Counted from the first letter of the stretch, positions 1 through 14,827 are shown. The stretch: DNA of 64,000 nucleotides from Microcoleus sp. FACHB-831 (GCF_014695585.1 NZ_JACJON010000041.1:1-64000); one strand, 5' to 3'. Notes: generated from the letters alone by a model not told the origin. Numbers and translations are program-made.

Positions 1-57
1 CTGGCTGTGGTACGCATCTATAATCTTTTGCCGTAAATCAATGGAGTACGCTTTCAT
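1..57 (-). mobile_element. IS630-family transposase, N-terminal fragment (runs off the window)
   Basis: Read on the minus strand from the ATG at 57, the 19 codons give MKAYSIDLRQKIIDAYHSQ. This is the typical start of the helix-turn-helix domain of IS630/Tc1-like transposases of cyanobacteria. The frame is open to the window edge, so whether the element is complete cannot be judged. It lies downstream of the ATP synthase operon and is transcribed in the same direction. The terminal inverted repeat should lie somewhere in 58-250 but I could not define it. Confidence 0.7.
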
Positions 58-326
58 TTTTAACTCATCAAATATTCACCCTTTTATACCTCATTCACTT
101 GAGAAAGGCTATATTGCAGTTGCTATGCTCCCAGTAGTAATTCTAGTAAAACAAATTCCATTTGCAGTTCCTAAAGATACTATCGCCATCATCTGTAGAG
201 GACCGGGACTGGCTGAACGTATAGCAACAGCCTAACTATCGCTATTACAGTTGTGCATCTATTGTGTACTTAGAATATCTACTACTAGATTCCTGTCTAT
301 TAGCTAAATCTAAAGTTACTAACCAG
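58..326. other. Gene-poor stretch between the transposase start and the atp terminators
   Basis: No convincing gene is seen. The plus-strand reading frame here is the reverse of the transposase start followed by non-coding sequence. It probably holds the left end of the IS630-type element. Confidence 0.5.
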
Positions 327-358
327 AAAAAAAATGCGTCTGAGAAATTACAGATGCA
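327..358 (-). terminator. Second (distal) terminator of the atp operon
   Basis: On the minus strand an 8-bp stem (TGCATCTG with CAGACGCA, one G-U pair) is followed by a run of eight T. It sits just beyond another terminator, so the operon ends with two in tandem. Confidence 0.75.
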
Positions 359-368
359 CTCGAATATA

Positions 369-402
369 ATAAAAAATGCGTCCGCACAATCGCCGACGCA
401 TT
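369..402 (-). terminator. First (proximal) terminator of the atp operon
   Basis: On the minus strand AATGCGTC and GACGCATT form a perfect 8-bp stem with a 12-nt loop, followed at once by six T. It lies 26 bases after the atpC stop codon: a textbook intrinsic terminator. Confidence 0.85.
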
Positions 403-428
403 CTAATTATTTCAGTTAAAAACTGAAT

Positions 429-1379
429 CTATCCTTGTAGTGCCTCGGCACCGCCGACGACTTCGAGAATTTCCTGAGTGATTGCTGCTTGACGCGCTTT
501 GTTATAAGTCAGCGTCAGACTTCCAATCAATTCTTTGGCGTTATCGCTGGCGCTGTTCATTGCTGTCATCCGCGCTGCGAGTTCGCTAGCTGCTGACTCT
601 TGCAATGCACGCAACAACTGGTTATTCAAATACAGGGGTAACAAAGCATCCAGAATTTGCGCTGGATCTTGCTCGAAAATCATATCCCTGGGGAATGCTT
701 CGACAGGGGTTGTGACTTTATCGCGAGTTACTTCAAAATTGCCGCCTTTGGTTGTGAGACGGAAGATTTCGTCATCAGCTGCTTCTAGTCCTTGCCGATC
801 TAGAGGTAGCAATGTTTGGACGACAGGACGAGAGCTAATCAACGATACAAATTTGGTGTAGACTAGCTCAATTCTGTCCACGTTTTCTGATAGGAACAAG
901 GACAACAGTTCATCAGCAATCATCGATGCTTCTGCTGCGGTAGGAATTTGCTCCAGTCCGGTGTATGTGGCATCAATTGGCTGGGTGCGGCGCTGGAAAT
1001 ACTGGGTGGCTTTGCGACCGACCAGTACATATTTGTAGTCCAGTCCTTCTGCTTTGAGTTCCTTGGCGCGGGCTTCGGCGCGACGGATGATATTGGTGTT
1101 GTAGCCACCGCACAGTCCGCGATCGCCTGAAATTACTAGCAACCCAACCGACCGCACTTCCCGTTGTTTGAGCAAGGGAAGATCTACGTCTTCAAACTGC
1201 AAACGGGTTTGCAGACCATATATAACTTGAGCCAAACGGTCGGCAAATGGGCGAGTAGCAAGTACCTGCTGTTGGGCGCGGCGCACTTTGGCAGCTGCTA
1301 CCAGTCGCATCGCCTCAGTTATTTTCTTTGTGTTTTTGACCGACTGAATGCGATCGCGGATCGCTTTGAGATTAGCCAT
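429..1379 (-). CDS. atpC: ATP synthase F1 subunit gamma
   Basis: The central rotor shaft of F1, turning inside the alpha3beta3 ring on the cytoplasmic face of thylakoid membranes. The 316-residue product has the N-terminal helix ([20 protein letters not shown]) and the C-terminal signature [15 protein letters not shown]. Residues 193-225 form the extra loop of photosynthetic gamma subunits, but it has no cysteine pair, so thiol regulation as in chloroplasts is not expected. This is normal for cyanobacteria. It is the last gene of the operon, 76 bases after atpA, and is followed by two terminators. No beta or epsilon gene is present; in cyanobacteria these usually form a separate locus. Confidence 0.98.
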   Translation of the reverse strand: MANLKAIRDRIQSVKNTKKITEAMRLVAAAKVRRAQQQVLATRPFADRLAQVIYGLQTRLQFEDVDLPLLKQREVRSVGLLVISGDRGLCGGYNTNIIRRAEARAKELKAEGLDYKYVLVGRKATQYFQRRTQPIDATYTGLEQIPTAAEASMIADELLSLFLSENVDRIELVYTKFVSLISSRPVVQTLLPLDRQGLEAADDEIFRLTTKGGNFEVTRDKVTTPVEAFPRDMIFEQDPAQILDALLPLYLNNQLLRALQESAASELAARMTAMNSASDNAKELIGSLTLTYNKARQAAITQEILEVVGGAEALQG

Positions 1380-1406
1380 AATTTTTTTTTGTTTAGGGGT
1401 TCCTCT

Positions 1407-1450
1407 TGCTCCCCCCTCCCAGCAAGGGAGAGGGGTTGGGGGTGAGGGTG
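1407..1450. repeat. G-rich dispersed repeat in the atpA-atpC gap
   Basis: Sequence of the kind CTCCCAGCAAGGGAG followed by AGGGGTTGGGGGTGAGGG fills most of the gap between atpA and atpC. It contains a 5-bp stem (CTCCC/GGGAG). It resembles the short G-rich repeats scattered through many cyanobacterial genomes. Confidence 0.5.
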
Positions 1451-1455
1451 TCAGG

Positions 1456-3018
<1,563 letters not shown>

Positions 3019-3074
3019 CATAGTTCATGGTTCAGCGGCGAATGAACAATAAACCCATGAAACATGGCAACGGA

Positions 3075-3632
3075 CTATGTGGCGCTGCTCAGATGCATTC
3101 CAATGCGGCGGATCTGTCCGCGCAAGCTTGCGTCTATAACTTGAGAGCCTACTTTGATGATGACTCCGCCAATTAAATCCGGGTCAATTTTCGTATCCAG
3201 TTCCACTTCGCTGGCGCTGGTTAAAGCCTTAACCTTGTCACGCACGCTCTGTTGCTGCGCTTCATTGAGATCCACCGCTGAGGTGACTTCAGCCAAGACA
3301 GTTTGCTTGAGTTCGCGTAACAGAGCTAAATAGTGTTGGCAGACTCCTTCGAGGAACATAATGCGGCGTCTGTCTACTAGCAGTTTCAAGATGTTGATGG
3401 TGAAGGGATCGAGCTGCTCCCCGCCAACCTGCTGCAATACTGCCTTTTTTTGTTCGTTCTTGACTATTGGAGAACCTAGAAACAGCTGCAAATCCTCAGA
3501 GCTTTTGATTATGCTCAACAAGGAGCGCATATCTTCGCCTATCTTATCTGTTTTGTTCTGAGACTTAGCCAAGGACATCAGCGCCTCAGCGTAAGGTTCT
3601 AGGACTTCAGCGCTTGCCATACTGCCTTTCAT
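3075..3632 (-). CDS. atpH: ATP synthase F1 subunit delta
   Basis: Peripheral-stalk subunit joining F1 to the b/b' stator. About 185 residues (MKGSMASAEVLEPYAEALMS...), with the conserved C-terminal block DPDLIGGVIIKVGSQVIDAS. The ATG at 3632 is chosen because AGGAGG lies six bases upstream. A TTG two codons earlier and an internal ATG at 3620 are also possible. The start is two bases after the atpF stop, so the genes are probably translationally coupled. Called atpD in some naming schemes. Confidence 0.96.
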   Translation of the reverse strand: MKGSMASAEVLEPYAEALMSLAKSQNKTDKIGEDMRSLLSIIKSSEDLQLFLGSPIVKNEQKKAVLQQVGGEQLDPFTINILKLLVDRRRIMFLEGVCQHYLALLRELKQTVLAEVTSAVDLNEAQQQSVRDKVKALTSASEVELDTKIDPDLIGGVIIKVGSQVIDASLRGQIRRIGMHLSSAT

Positions 3633-3634
3633 GC

Positions 3635-4177
3635 TCAACCTCCTAACCCCGCGATACTACGGTCTATTAATTGTTGTTGAGTATTGTCATTTAACTGACT
3701 TTTCAGCTGAGACTCTACTTGCTGCATGGCCATTGCCGCAACCCGTTGACGCAATTCGGCGATCGCTCTTTCTCTTGCGGCGTTCGTATCCTGTTGAGCT
3801 GTTGTCTTCAAGCGTTCCACATCCCGAACAGCATCTGCCAAAATTCTTTCTCTTTCCGCCTTGGCGTTTTCTTCTGCTACTGCGCGAAGCCGTTGTGCTT
3901 CCGATTGGGCTTGGGTCAACTTCTGCTGAGCGTCGGAAAGTGCAGCAGCGGCTTCCTTCTGTTTAGCTTGTGCTTCCTTAATCGCCGTTTCAATTTTTGA
4001 GCGTCTTTCTGTCAGGATGTTACCTATAAACTTCCGCCCAAAGTAAAACAACACCCCGATAATAATCGCGAGGTTTATCAGGTTAGTTTCTAAAATGTTT
4101 GTATTCAGACCAACCCCATGACTCGCTGATTCAGCTTCAGCCGCCGCTTCTGTAGCCAGTAATAAAAAAGTCCCCAT
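3635..4177 (-). CDS. atpF: ATP synthase FO subunit b
   Basis: Stator subunit b, 180 residues. One N-terminal membrane helix (about residues 28-50, NLINLAIIIGVLFYFGRKFI) is followed by a long Ala/Glu/Gln-rich coiled coil that reaches up to F1. It pairs with b' from the upstream atpG gene; photosynthetic bacteria and chloroplasts use this b/b' heterodimer. The start gives MGTFLLLATEAAAEAES, typical of cyanobacterial b. It ends two bases before the atpH start. Confidence 0.97.
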   Translation of the reverse strand: MGTFLLLATEAAAEAESASHGVGLNTNILETNLINLAIIIGVLFYFGRKFIGNILTERRSKIETAIKEAQAKQKEAAAALSDAQQKLTQAQSEAQRLRAVAEENAKAERERILADAVRDVERLKTTAQQDTNAARERAIAELRQRVAAMAMQQVESQLKSQLNDNTQQQLIDRSIAGLGG

Positions 4178-4194
4178 GTTGCTCGTCCGTTGAA

Positions 4195-4262
4195 GTATGA
4201 ATTCTGAATTATGAATTTTGAATTATGAATTTCATCCATTCATAATTTACAATTCATAATTC
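4195..4262. repeat. AT-rich repeat cluster in the atpG-atpF gap
   Basis: Several near-copies of GAATTATGAATTTT and the inverse AATTCATAATT fill the gap between atpG and atpF. Together they can fold back on themselves. No gene is present. Confidence 0.6.
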
Positions 4263-4266
4263 TTGT

Positions 4267-4752
4267 CTATTTGACCAGTGATGGTCCTAATAGTTTTTCC
4301 ACAATCTGGCGACTAAGTGCGTCTACCTGTTGCTCTAGAGATTGAAATGCTTTGTTCTTTTCATCTTCAATCTCTTTACCTGCCTGTTCTCGTAGCGCGA
4401 TCGCTTCTGCTTGCGCTTCAGCCATCTTCTGCGCTGCTATTTTCTGAGCATCTGCTTGCGCTGCCGCAATTATCGCGCTCGACTGACGGCGCGTTTCTGC
4501 TAGATCTTGCTCGTATTTTTTGGTCAGGCTTTCAGCTTTCGATAGCTTCTCCCTGCCCTCTAGAAGATTGGTGCGGATGTAGTTATCCCGATCGTCAATT
4601 GACTTTGTTAGTGGCTTGTAGAACACTGCATTTAACACAGCCACTAAAATCAAAAACTGCACTGCCATCAATGGCAGGGTGGCATCAAGATCGAACAACC
4701 CCCCTTCTTTGGCAGCCGTTTCCACAGCCAGCAGAATGGTCCAGTTTGTCAT
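4267..4752 (-). CDS. atpG: ATP synthase FO subunit b' (second stator b chain)
   Basis: 161 residues: a short N-terminus, one membrane helix at about 25-46 ([20 protein letters not shown]), then a charged coiled coil. The motif [16 protein letters not shown] after the helix is typical of b' (also called AtpF' or AtpX). It lies between the c and b genes in the standard cyanobacterial order. The ATG at 4752 has no strong ribosome-binding site in view. Confidence 0.96.
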   Translation of the reverse strand: MTNWTILLAVETAAKEGGLFDLDATLPLMAVQFLILVAVLNAVFYKPLTKSIDDRDNYIRTNLLEGREKLSKAESLTKKYEQDLAETRRQSSAIIAAAQADAQKIAAQKMAEAQAEAIALREQAGKEIEDEKNKAFQSLEQQVDALSRQIVEKLLGPSLVK

Positions 4753-4868
4753 AATTTTATGACCCTCTTCTCAAAAAGGGTCTTTACTTTCTGCTTATTG
4801 AGATGCAATTTTTACAGTTGTAGTGATTGTTTTTTCCAGCGCCCAGACTGGTTAGATTTTAAATTTTG

Positions 4869-4905
4869 GATTTTAGATTTTAGATACTATCTAAAATCTA
4901 AAATC
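4869..4905. repeat. 17-bp perfect hairpin between atpE and atpG
   Basis: GATTTTAGATTTTAGAT (4869-4885) and its exact complement (4889-4905) are separated by only ACT. The hairpin lies just after the atpE stop in operon order. There is no T-run on the minus strand, so it is more likely an RNA-processing or stabilising hairpin, or a repeat insertion, than a terminator. Confidence 0.85.
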
Positions 4906-4944
4906 TTTGTTTTTTCTTGTTAGCCTGAGCGCTGAACCTACAAT

Positions 4945-5304
<360 letters not shown>

Positions 5305-5311
5305 TTACTAC

Positions 5312-6076
5312 TCAATCGTGATGCCCTTCCTCACCATGACCGTGATCCTCTACAGCTTCCCCAATATAAGATGCTGCCAGCGTCGCAAAGATTAAAGCCT
5401 GAATTGCACTTGTGAACAGACCTAAAATCATTGCTGGCAATGGCACAAACAGGGGAACCAAGAGAACCAAAACCGCCACCACTAATTCATCAGCCAATAT
5501 GTTACCGAACAGACGGAAGCTGAGAGAGAGGGGTTTGGTGAAATCTTCCAAAATCTTGAAGGGCAACATGATGGGGGTTGGGTGGACATAATTGCCGAAG
5601 TACCCCAATCCCTTTCTGCTAAAACCAGCGTAGAAATACGCCAAGCTTGTTAGCAGTGCCAGTGCCACTGTTGTATTAATGTCGCTTGTGGGAGCGGCTA
5701 GCTCACCTTCTGGTAGCTTAATCAGCCTCCAAGGAATGAGTGCCCCCGACCAGTTGGACAAGAATATGAACAAAAACAATGTGCCCACAAACGGCACCCA
5801 GGGACGATATTCTTTCTCACCTATTTGGGTTTTGGCCAAATCTCTAATAAAGTCCAGCGCGTACTCCATAAAGTTTTGCAGTCCGCTTGGAATTCGCTGG
5901 AGATTTCTAGTCGCTGCTAAGGAAGCTATGACTAAAATGGCGATTACTACCCATGAGGTAAGAAACACCTGGCCATGCAGTTTGAGATTGCCCACTTCCC
6001 AGTAAAAGTGCTTGCCGACTTCCAATTCAGCAAGTGGCAAAGAATTTAGGACGCTTAAACCATCTAACATGAACAT
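5312..6076 (-). CDS. atpB: ATP synthase FO subunit a
   Basis: Membrane stator subunit forming the proton half-channels. 254 residues with five or six membrane helices. The essential arginine is in [19 protein letters not shown]. The C-terminus is unusually His/Asp/Glu-rich ([14 protein letters not shown]). It is the second gene of the operon, between atpI and atpE. In chloroplast usage this gene is called atpI. Confidence 0.98.
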   Translation of the reverse strand: MFMLDGLSVLNSLPLAELEVGKHFYWEVGNLKLHGQVFLTSWVVIAILVIASLAATRNLQRIPSGLQNFMEYALDFIRDLAKTQIGEKEYRPWVPFVGTLFLFIFLSNWSGALIPWRLIKLPEGELAAPTSDINTTVALALLTSLAYFYAGFSRKGLGYFGNYVHPTPIMLPFKILEDFTKPLSLSFRLFGNILADELVVAVLVLLVPLFVPLPAMILGLFTSAIQALIFATLAASYIGEAVEDHGHGEEGHHD

Positions 6077-6130
6077 TGCGGCGATGTCCCCACCAGAGCA
6101 AGAGAAGTCAAGGATGACCTAACACACAAT

Positions 6131-6577
6131 TTATTTGGTATTAGGCACGAGAGAAGTTCGCAGCACGTATATGATGAGCGCGGCTTTGTAAGTGAGAAAT
6201 CCCAAAAAAATGGGCAGAATTTGTAATTTTTGCCACTGTGTAGCTACTACCATCAGCCCAATAAAAAGCCCGAGTCTATTAGACCCAAGACGCTTCTTTT
6301 CGCCGCCCAGTCGCTCAACATCTTTAGCCAACATTCTCAAGTAAACCACACCAGTGGACGCCCCAAGCAAATAATTCAGGGCAATGTTGAGGGAATAAAA
6401 AATCCATACACAGATAAAAATAATCCCGGTCAAAACAATTGTTACCAGCAACAACGATTGTTGTAGTTGGTAAAACTCTTGCATGGAAGCGTTGGGTTGG
6501 CTGTCTGCCGATACTTCGTCAGATAGCTCTCCCGGCGTTACTGGTATGGGTGTTTGAGATTCGTCTGATAAATTCAC
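6131..6577 (-). CDS. atpI: ATP synthase protein I (AtpI), assembly factor
   Basis: 148 residues: an acidic, Ser/Pro-rich N-terminus, then four hydrophobic segments. AtpI/UncI proteins help to assemble the c ring; they are not part of the finished enzyme. It is the first gene of the atp cluster. The start is GTG at 6577; a shorter form from the internal Met before [10 protein letters not shown] is possible. The operon promoter should lie upstream of 6577. Confidence 0.88.
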   Translation of the reverse strand: MNLSDESQTPIPVTPGELSDEVSADSQPNASMQEFYQLQQSLLLVTIVLTGIIFICVWIFYSLNIALNYLLGASTGVVYLRMLAKDVERLGGEKKRLGSNRLGLFIGLMVVATQWQKLQILPIFLGFLTYKAALIIYVLRTSLVPNTK

Positions 6578-7065
6578 GGAACTGGTAAGTTAGTCCAGTT
6601 AGTTGACTTGTCTGTTACAGAGTTCAAGCAATAATGTTGTAAACTTCGGTGAAAGCTGCTAAACTCTCTCCAAATTACCGTAAAAGCTTGTAATTCTAAC
6701 TTTTACTTGGACAACACTACGCGATCGCTCCCGCCGCAGAGCGGCAAGGAAATTCTTTATTTGGAGCAACCCCACTCAAATTGCTTTTGTTTAAGCCGTC
6801 ATATTGTGGGGAGAAGAGCGACGAGTTTTTTGCCTCACACGCTTCAACTTGAATATACCATGCAGTGGTAACAATACTTAAAAAAGAATTAATGCTGTAA
6901 ATGTTCTGATTTACTCGAATAGTTACCAGCGATCGCCCATACCGCAACCGTAAGTGATTGAATATCTCAAGTTGTACGTCGGCTGCTAGAGGTCAAGGCC
7001 GGGAAACATAACTTAATCTGTAGTCATAGCAAATCGTAAATAGCTTTTTAAAAGGGATTTATCAA
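6578..7065. promoter_or_regulatory. Divergent promoter region for the atp operon and the FAS1 gene
   Basis: 488 bases between two divergent genes. No gene is seen. It should contain the promoter of the atp operon (minus) and of the FAS1 gene (plus), but I could not assign -10/-35 boxes with confidence. Confidence 0.5.
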
Positions 7066-7746
7066 ATGAAGACTGGAATTCACTTACTAATCGGCGTTTT
7101 AGGATTAACCTCTATCATAAGCCTACCCGCGATCGCTCAACCGACCCGCGTCGAAGACTTCTTCAATAGTGTCCCAGGAAGGGGTAACGAGACTTTTGGC
7201 CCCCTCAACCAAACTGGAGATGAACAAGCCCCTAGCTATAATCGGGCGAGCGATTCCCGCCAAATGACGACAGCAGCAAACAGCACCCTGCTAGATCGAG
7301 CCGCAAGCAACAATCAGTTCAAGCTCCTCGCTATGGCTGTGCAAGCGGCAGGCTTGAGCGACACTCTGAAGGGAGAAGGGCCTTTCACGATTTTTGCCCC
7401 TACGGATAAAGCCTTTGCAGCGCTCTCACCCCAGACAGTAGATAAGCTACTAAACCCCGAAAATAGAGATTTACTGCGTCAGGTGCTGGCTTATCATGTA
7501 GTTCGCGGTAAAGTTACATCCAGTGCTTTAAAAAGCGGACAAATCGAAACTTTAGCTGGCAAAACAGTGGCAGTACAAGTTAATAGCTCTGGTGGGGTGA
7601 CAGTTAATAATGCCAATGTGACTCAACCAAACATCAGTGCAAGTAACGGGGTCATCCACGCAATTGACCAAGTGATTCTACCACCACAGATTCAGGCTCA
7701 GATAGATTCAGCACCAGCAACTCAGAAGACAAACCCAGCCCTGTAA
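7066..7746 (+). CDS. Secreted fasciclin (FAS1) domain protein
   Basis: 226 residues. An N-terminal signal peptide (LLIGVLGLTSIISLPAIAQ) is followed by a Gly/Asn-rich linker and one FAS1 domain (about 75-210). FAS1 motifs are clear: GPFTIFAPTDKAFAAL, LLRQVLAYHVVRGK and ASNGVIHAIDQVILPP. FAS1 domains mediate adhesion or binding at cell surfaces and in biofilms; the ligand here is unknown. It is a single gene with its own terminator, diverging from the atp operon. Confidence 0.9.
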   Translation: MKTGIHLLIGVLGLTSIISLPAIAQPTRVEDFFNSVPGRGNETFGPLNQTGDEQAPSYNRASDSRQMTTAANSTLLDRAASNNQFKLLAMAVQAAGLSDTLKGEGPFTIFAPTDKAFAALSPQTVDKLLNPENRDLLRQVLAYHVVRGKVTSSALKSGQIETLAGKTVAVQVNSSGGVTVNNANVTQPNISASNGVIHAIDQVILPPQIQAQIDSAPATQKTNPAL

Positions 7747-7774
7747 TAAAATGCTGCGATCGCTCTAATTTTTG

Positions 7775-7808
7775 TCCCCTAGCTGCCTATGCTAGGGGAG
7801 AATTTTTT
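7775..7808 (+). terminator. Terminator of the FAS1 gene
   Basis: TCCCCTAGC and GCTAGGGGA form a perfect 9-bp stem (7775-7783 / 7791-7799) followed by six T. Confidence 0.9.
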
Positions 7809-7913
7809 GCTCGCAGCATAAGATACACTTCCTTGGTTGTAGTGCATCGAAATGAAAACCGTGATAACTTCTGGCGAAGACATACCGCGTGCGATCGCGC
7901 GTCTGCTTTTTGC

Positions 7914-9110
7914 TTAACTTGGTGTCAGCATAATTAGCTGCTGGTCGAGGAGCGATCGCACGCCTGTTAACCCTACTGGCACATCTGTCAAAATTTCTTC
8001 TACAGTTCTACGTTTTTCTGAGTTGGCATCACAAACTTGCAGAAATTCAAACTCAGATTCGGACAAATTCACAATTTGATAATCGTAATTAAACAAGCAA
8101 CGACTAGGCCATCCGTCCATACAAGGATTGCGATCTGGAATCGCTGAGAGAAGCGCCCGTTCGTGCGACCAATCTACTTTAGTTAACGGTGGACGTGCCA
8201 GAAAGAACTCATAGTGAGTGACTGCTTCGGGATCTAATAATTCAATTAAGCGATAACGTTCGCGATCGCTTAACCCTTGCGCCCTTTCCATCAATTCTGG
8301 ATTTTTCCCTAAAAGTCTTTCGAGCTGCCAATATTTGGGATTAGAAAAACCGATAAATTCCAACCCAGAAGCATCAATTAATTCAAACAGCGTCTCGATG
8401 TTATAGTCAATTTCTTGGGGATGAACGTACATATCGGCAAAGCACTCATCGCGCTGATTTTCCAGCGACCAGCGTTCTTTTTCCCTCTTGACGAGCCGAT
8501 TATCTTCTGGTAAAGAAGCAAATATCTGACGTCCTACTTTAACACCATCGCGGTAGTCGCCGCGCTTGTCACCTTGTAGGAGAGCGATCGCCTTCTGCAT
8601 CAGTTGAATTTCCCAGCGTCCCTGTTCACCATAGACAAAAATGTGCATCAATCCCCCAGGCGCTAGCTTAGGGGCTAGAGACTGAATCCCCCGAATTGGA
8701 TCGGGCAAATGGTGTAGCACTCCTACACAGTTAATCAAATCAAACTCACCCGGAACCTGCGCCACATCGTACAGACTGAGGTGATGAAACTCGACTCGAT
8801 TGGCTCCGGAACGCTGACATCGCTCAGATGCCACAGCCAAAGCACCAGAACTCAGGTCAATACCAGTGACGTGCGCGTGAGGATTGAGGTGAACCAAATA
8901 TTCTGTTCCCACGCCAGTGCCGCATCCAGCATCCAAAATGCGGATATCCTGTTTTTGCGGTTTTTGCCCAGTGCAAAAACTATAAGCAGCCAGCCAATTC
9001 CAACGCCAGTTGTACCCTGGAGGTGGGCTATCCAGTAGCGGTTCTGGGGGAAAGGGGTAAGTATCGTATAGCCGCTGAACGGCAGAAGTAGTATTTTGAT
9101 TAATTTCCAT
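7914..9110 (-). CDS. Class I SAM-dependent methyltransferase
   Basis: About 398 residues from the ATG at 9110 (MEINQNTTSAVQRLYDTYPF). The SAM-binding glycine loop is ILDAGCGTGVGTEYLVHL, followed by VTGIDLSSGALAVA and the post-motif DLINCVGVLHHLPDP. The C-terminal half (about 200-398) is not recognised. The YDTYPFPPEP start recurs in a group of cyanobacterial methyltransferases of unknown substrate. A TTG 19 codons earlier is possible but less likely. It is a lone gene, divergent from apcE. Confidence 0.85.
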   Translation of the reverse strand: MEINQNTTSAVQRLYDTYPFPPEPLLDSPPPGYNWRWNWLAAYSFCTGQKPQKQDIRILDAGCGTGVGTEYLVHLNPHAHVTGIDLSSGALAVASERCQRSGANRVEFHHLSLYDVAQVPGEFDLINCVGVLHHLPDPIRGIQSLAPKLAPGGLMHIFVYGEQGRWEIQLMQKAIALLQGDKRGDYRDGVKVGRQIFASLPEDNRLVKREKERWSLENQRDECFADMYVHPQEIDYNIETLFELIDASGLEFIGFSNPKYWQLERLLGKNPELMERAQGLSDRERYRLIELLDPEAVTHYEFFLARPPLTKVDWSHERALLSAIPDRNPCMDGWPSRCLFNYDYQIVNLSESEFEFLQVCDANSEKRRTVEEILTDVPVGLTGVRSLLDQQLIMLTPS

Positions 9111-12913
<3,803 letters not shown>

Positions 12914-12927
12914 TTAGCTAATTTGTA

Positions 12928-12946
12928 GGGTGGGCAATGCCCACCC
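12928..12946. repeat. Palindrome GGGTGGGCA-A-TGCCCACCC
   Basis: A 9-bp perfect inverted repeat with a single central A, 15 bases after the apcE stop. This GTGGGCAATGCCCAC type of palindrome is a frequent dispersed repeat in cyanobacteria. It could also stabilise the apcE mRNA 3' end. Confidence 0.7.
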
Positions 12947-12975
12947 ACTTCTCACAAATGAATAAGAAATTTTTT

Positions 12976-13009
12976 CCCTCGATCTTTAGAAAGGTCAGAG
13001 GGATTTTTT
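12976..13009 (+). terminator. Terminator of apcE
   Basis: An imperfect stem from CCCTC...to GAGGG (12976-13002) is followed by TTTTTT. A T-run also precedes it, so it may work on both strands between the convergent genes. Confidence 0.7.
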
Positions 13010-13054
13010 GTGAAGCCTTAGAAGAAAGAAAGTAAGAAAAGAGGCGATCGCTCT

Positions 13055-13732
13055 TTAACGCAGCCAATATGCTGTTACTCTTTTTTGCCACTTTTGCCAG
13101 TAATTCATCATCGCTTCTGGCTCAAACCAAAATACTTCAGCTGGCATTTCAGGTATGGCAACAACCAGCAAAGCGCACTCTATCTTAATGTCGTAGTCCT
13201 GATAAGATTGGTTGACTCCTCCCATATATGCTGTTAGTTGAAGAGGGTAATCGTAGAGGCGATCGACCGTGTTTTTAGGCTTATCTGCTGTCTTCCACTC
13301 GCAGACGCAGGGTATCCCCCGATAACTGGCAACGCAGTCTACTTTTCCGGCGTAGCGCAAATCGCGGTGGAAAACAGAGCCTTCAACTAGCCTAATATCG
13401 TGGATGTCTTGTAAGACTGGTTCGATACTGTTCCAATAGGGGAGGACGGTATCAGGAATTCGCTTGTCTTCGCCTAGCAAATAGCGTTGAATATGTTTGT
13501 GGGTTTGGGTTCCGCGACTGCTAGCGGTTTTGGTAATTTGGCTGGCTTCAGCTACTCCTACTCGCTGTTTCCAATTAGCCAGTGCATCTCTATCTGCTTG
13601 CGATTTAGTAACATTCAGTATAGTGGTGACGCTGGGGACGCGATCGCCCGATTCATCCACAAAATATTGTTTTCCCCTATCCCACACAGATTTTGCTTTG
13701 CGGCTGGGGAGTAGTGAGGTTGGTTTGAGCAT
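13055..13732 (-). CDS. PD-(D/E)XK exonuclease resembling mitochondrial MGME1
   Basis: 225 residues. Motifs in order: VPSVTTIL near residue 33, His78 in GTQTHKHIQ, Glu118, Asp132 in GKVDCVASYRG, Glu145-Trp-Lys147 and Gln165xxxTyr169 in PLQLTAYMGG. This is the RecB-like single-strand exonuclease arrangement. The stretch GKVDCVA..YRGIPCVCEWKT..KPK and PLQ..AYMG follows human mitochondrial genome maintenance exonuclease 1 closely, as I remember that sequence. The likely role is 5'-3' or 3'-5' trimming of single-stranded DNA ends, but this is inference. It lies between apcE and apcA on the opposite strand, and the start ATG is at 13732. Confidence 0.8.
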   Translation of the reverse strand: MLKPTSLLPSRKAKSVWDRGKQYFVDESGDRVPSVTTILNVTKSQADRDALANWKQRVGVAEASQITKTASSRGTQTHKHIQRYLLGEDKRIPDTVLPYWNSIEPVLQDIHDIRLVEGSVFHRDLRYAGKVDCVASYRGIPCVCEWKTADKPKNTVDRLYDYPLQLTAYMGGVNQSYQDYDIKIECALLVVAIPEMPAEVFWFEPEAMMNYWQKWQKRVTAYWLR

Positions 13733-14827
13733 TGGTTTGTTTGTCTTTGCGTGCCATGCCTCTTAATCTTATTAATAATAAAAAATATTAGAGCGATCGC
13801 CTTTTATCGAACCGCCCCGCGCAGACTAAACAGAGAATGAGTGGTAGAGGAGGGGCGATCGCTGCCTTAATCATAAAATTCAATGCTAATAATTTTCCAT
13901 AAATCATATTTTAGTTTATATTTTATGTGTATTTGCACTATTTTTAAAGTTATAGTGTTCTGCTAATTGAGCCGCGAGCTTCTCTTTCGCATTATAAATA
14001 AAATCTTATTACTTAGTTTTTTGTAGTTATATAGCTAAAATTCTATAATTTTAGTTGAAATTTTAGAAAAACAACTTTTTATTTTTTACATTATTACATT
14101 AGTTAAAATAAAAAAATATTAAAAATAAAGCGAAAACTTTAAAAATATTAATTAACAAATAAAAATGTAAATTTTGGTTTTATTAAAGTAGCTATAAATA
14201 AAGTAATCCTGGTATCAAGATGGTGTAAATTGAGCAATAAACTCATCTTATTCAATAAATACTTAAATAATTTTTGTAGAGCGATCGCAGTCTTCGCCCG
14301 ATCGTCGCTTCGCTGCAAATCCACTAATTTATTGACCTTAATCGGGACATGCCCATCGAAACGAGGGAGGCTCCTGCTCTTTCTTGGCACCCTTCGTGTC
14401 TTAGCGCTTCAAAAATGCGATCGCCCGCCCGACCACAGTGAGTGCGATCGCACCCCCACAACCTCTAACCCGCGACTACCAACCTTGTCGCAGAGGTGGC
14501 CTGTTGTGTGATGTTTAGCCCCATACTTCTGACTGCACCAGGCTTTGGGCGATCGCCTGCTGTTTGCGATCGCCCCCCAACATGAGGAACTATGTTACAA
14601 ACTATTAAGAACAGAGCCAGAGTGTGAACTAAATATCGCAAAATATTTCCGGAAGGGAGCTGGGTCAGCAACCTCCTGTATCCTCAGTAACCCTAATAAA
14701 CGCAGAAAATACTTAAAGCTTCTCAGCGTCTAGGGACAAAAGCTGCTTGGGGAAAAAGACTCAGCAATAATTTGGTGAAAGCCATTTTCCACACATCTGG
14801 TTACATATTTTTTGGAGGAATCCATCG
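13733..14827. promoter_or_regulatory. 1.1-kb gene-free region upstream of apcA with a very AT-rich core
   Basis: About 13880-14280 is strikingly A+T-rich with many A- and T-runs, whereas 14280-14600 holds several GCGATCGC sites. No gene is recognised. The allophycocyanin promoter and a long leader should lie near the right end; GGAGG at 14814-14818 is the apcA ribosome-binding site. Confidence 0.5.
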
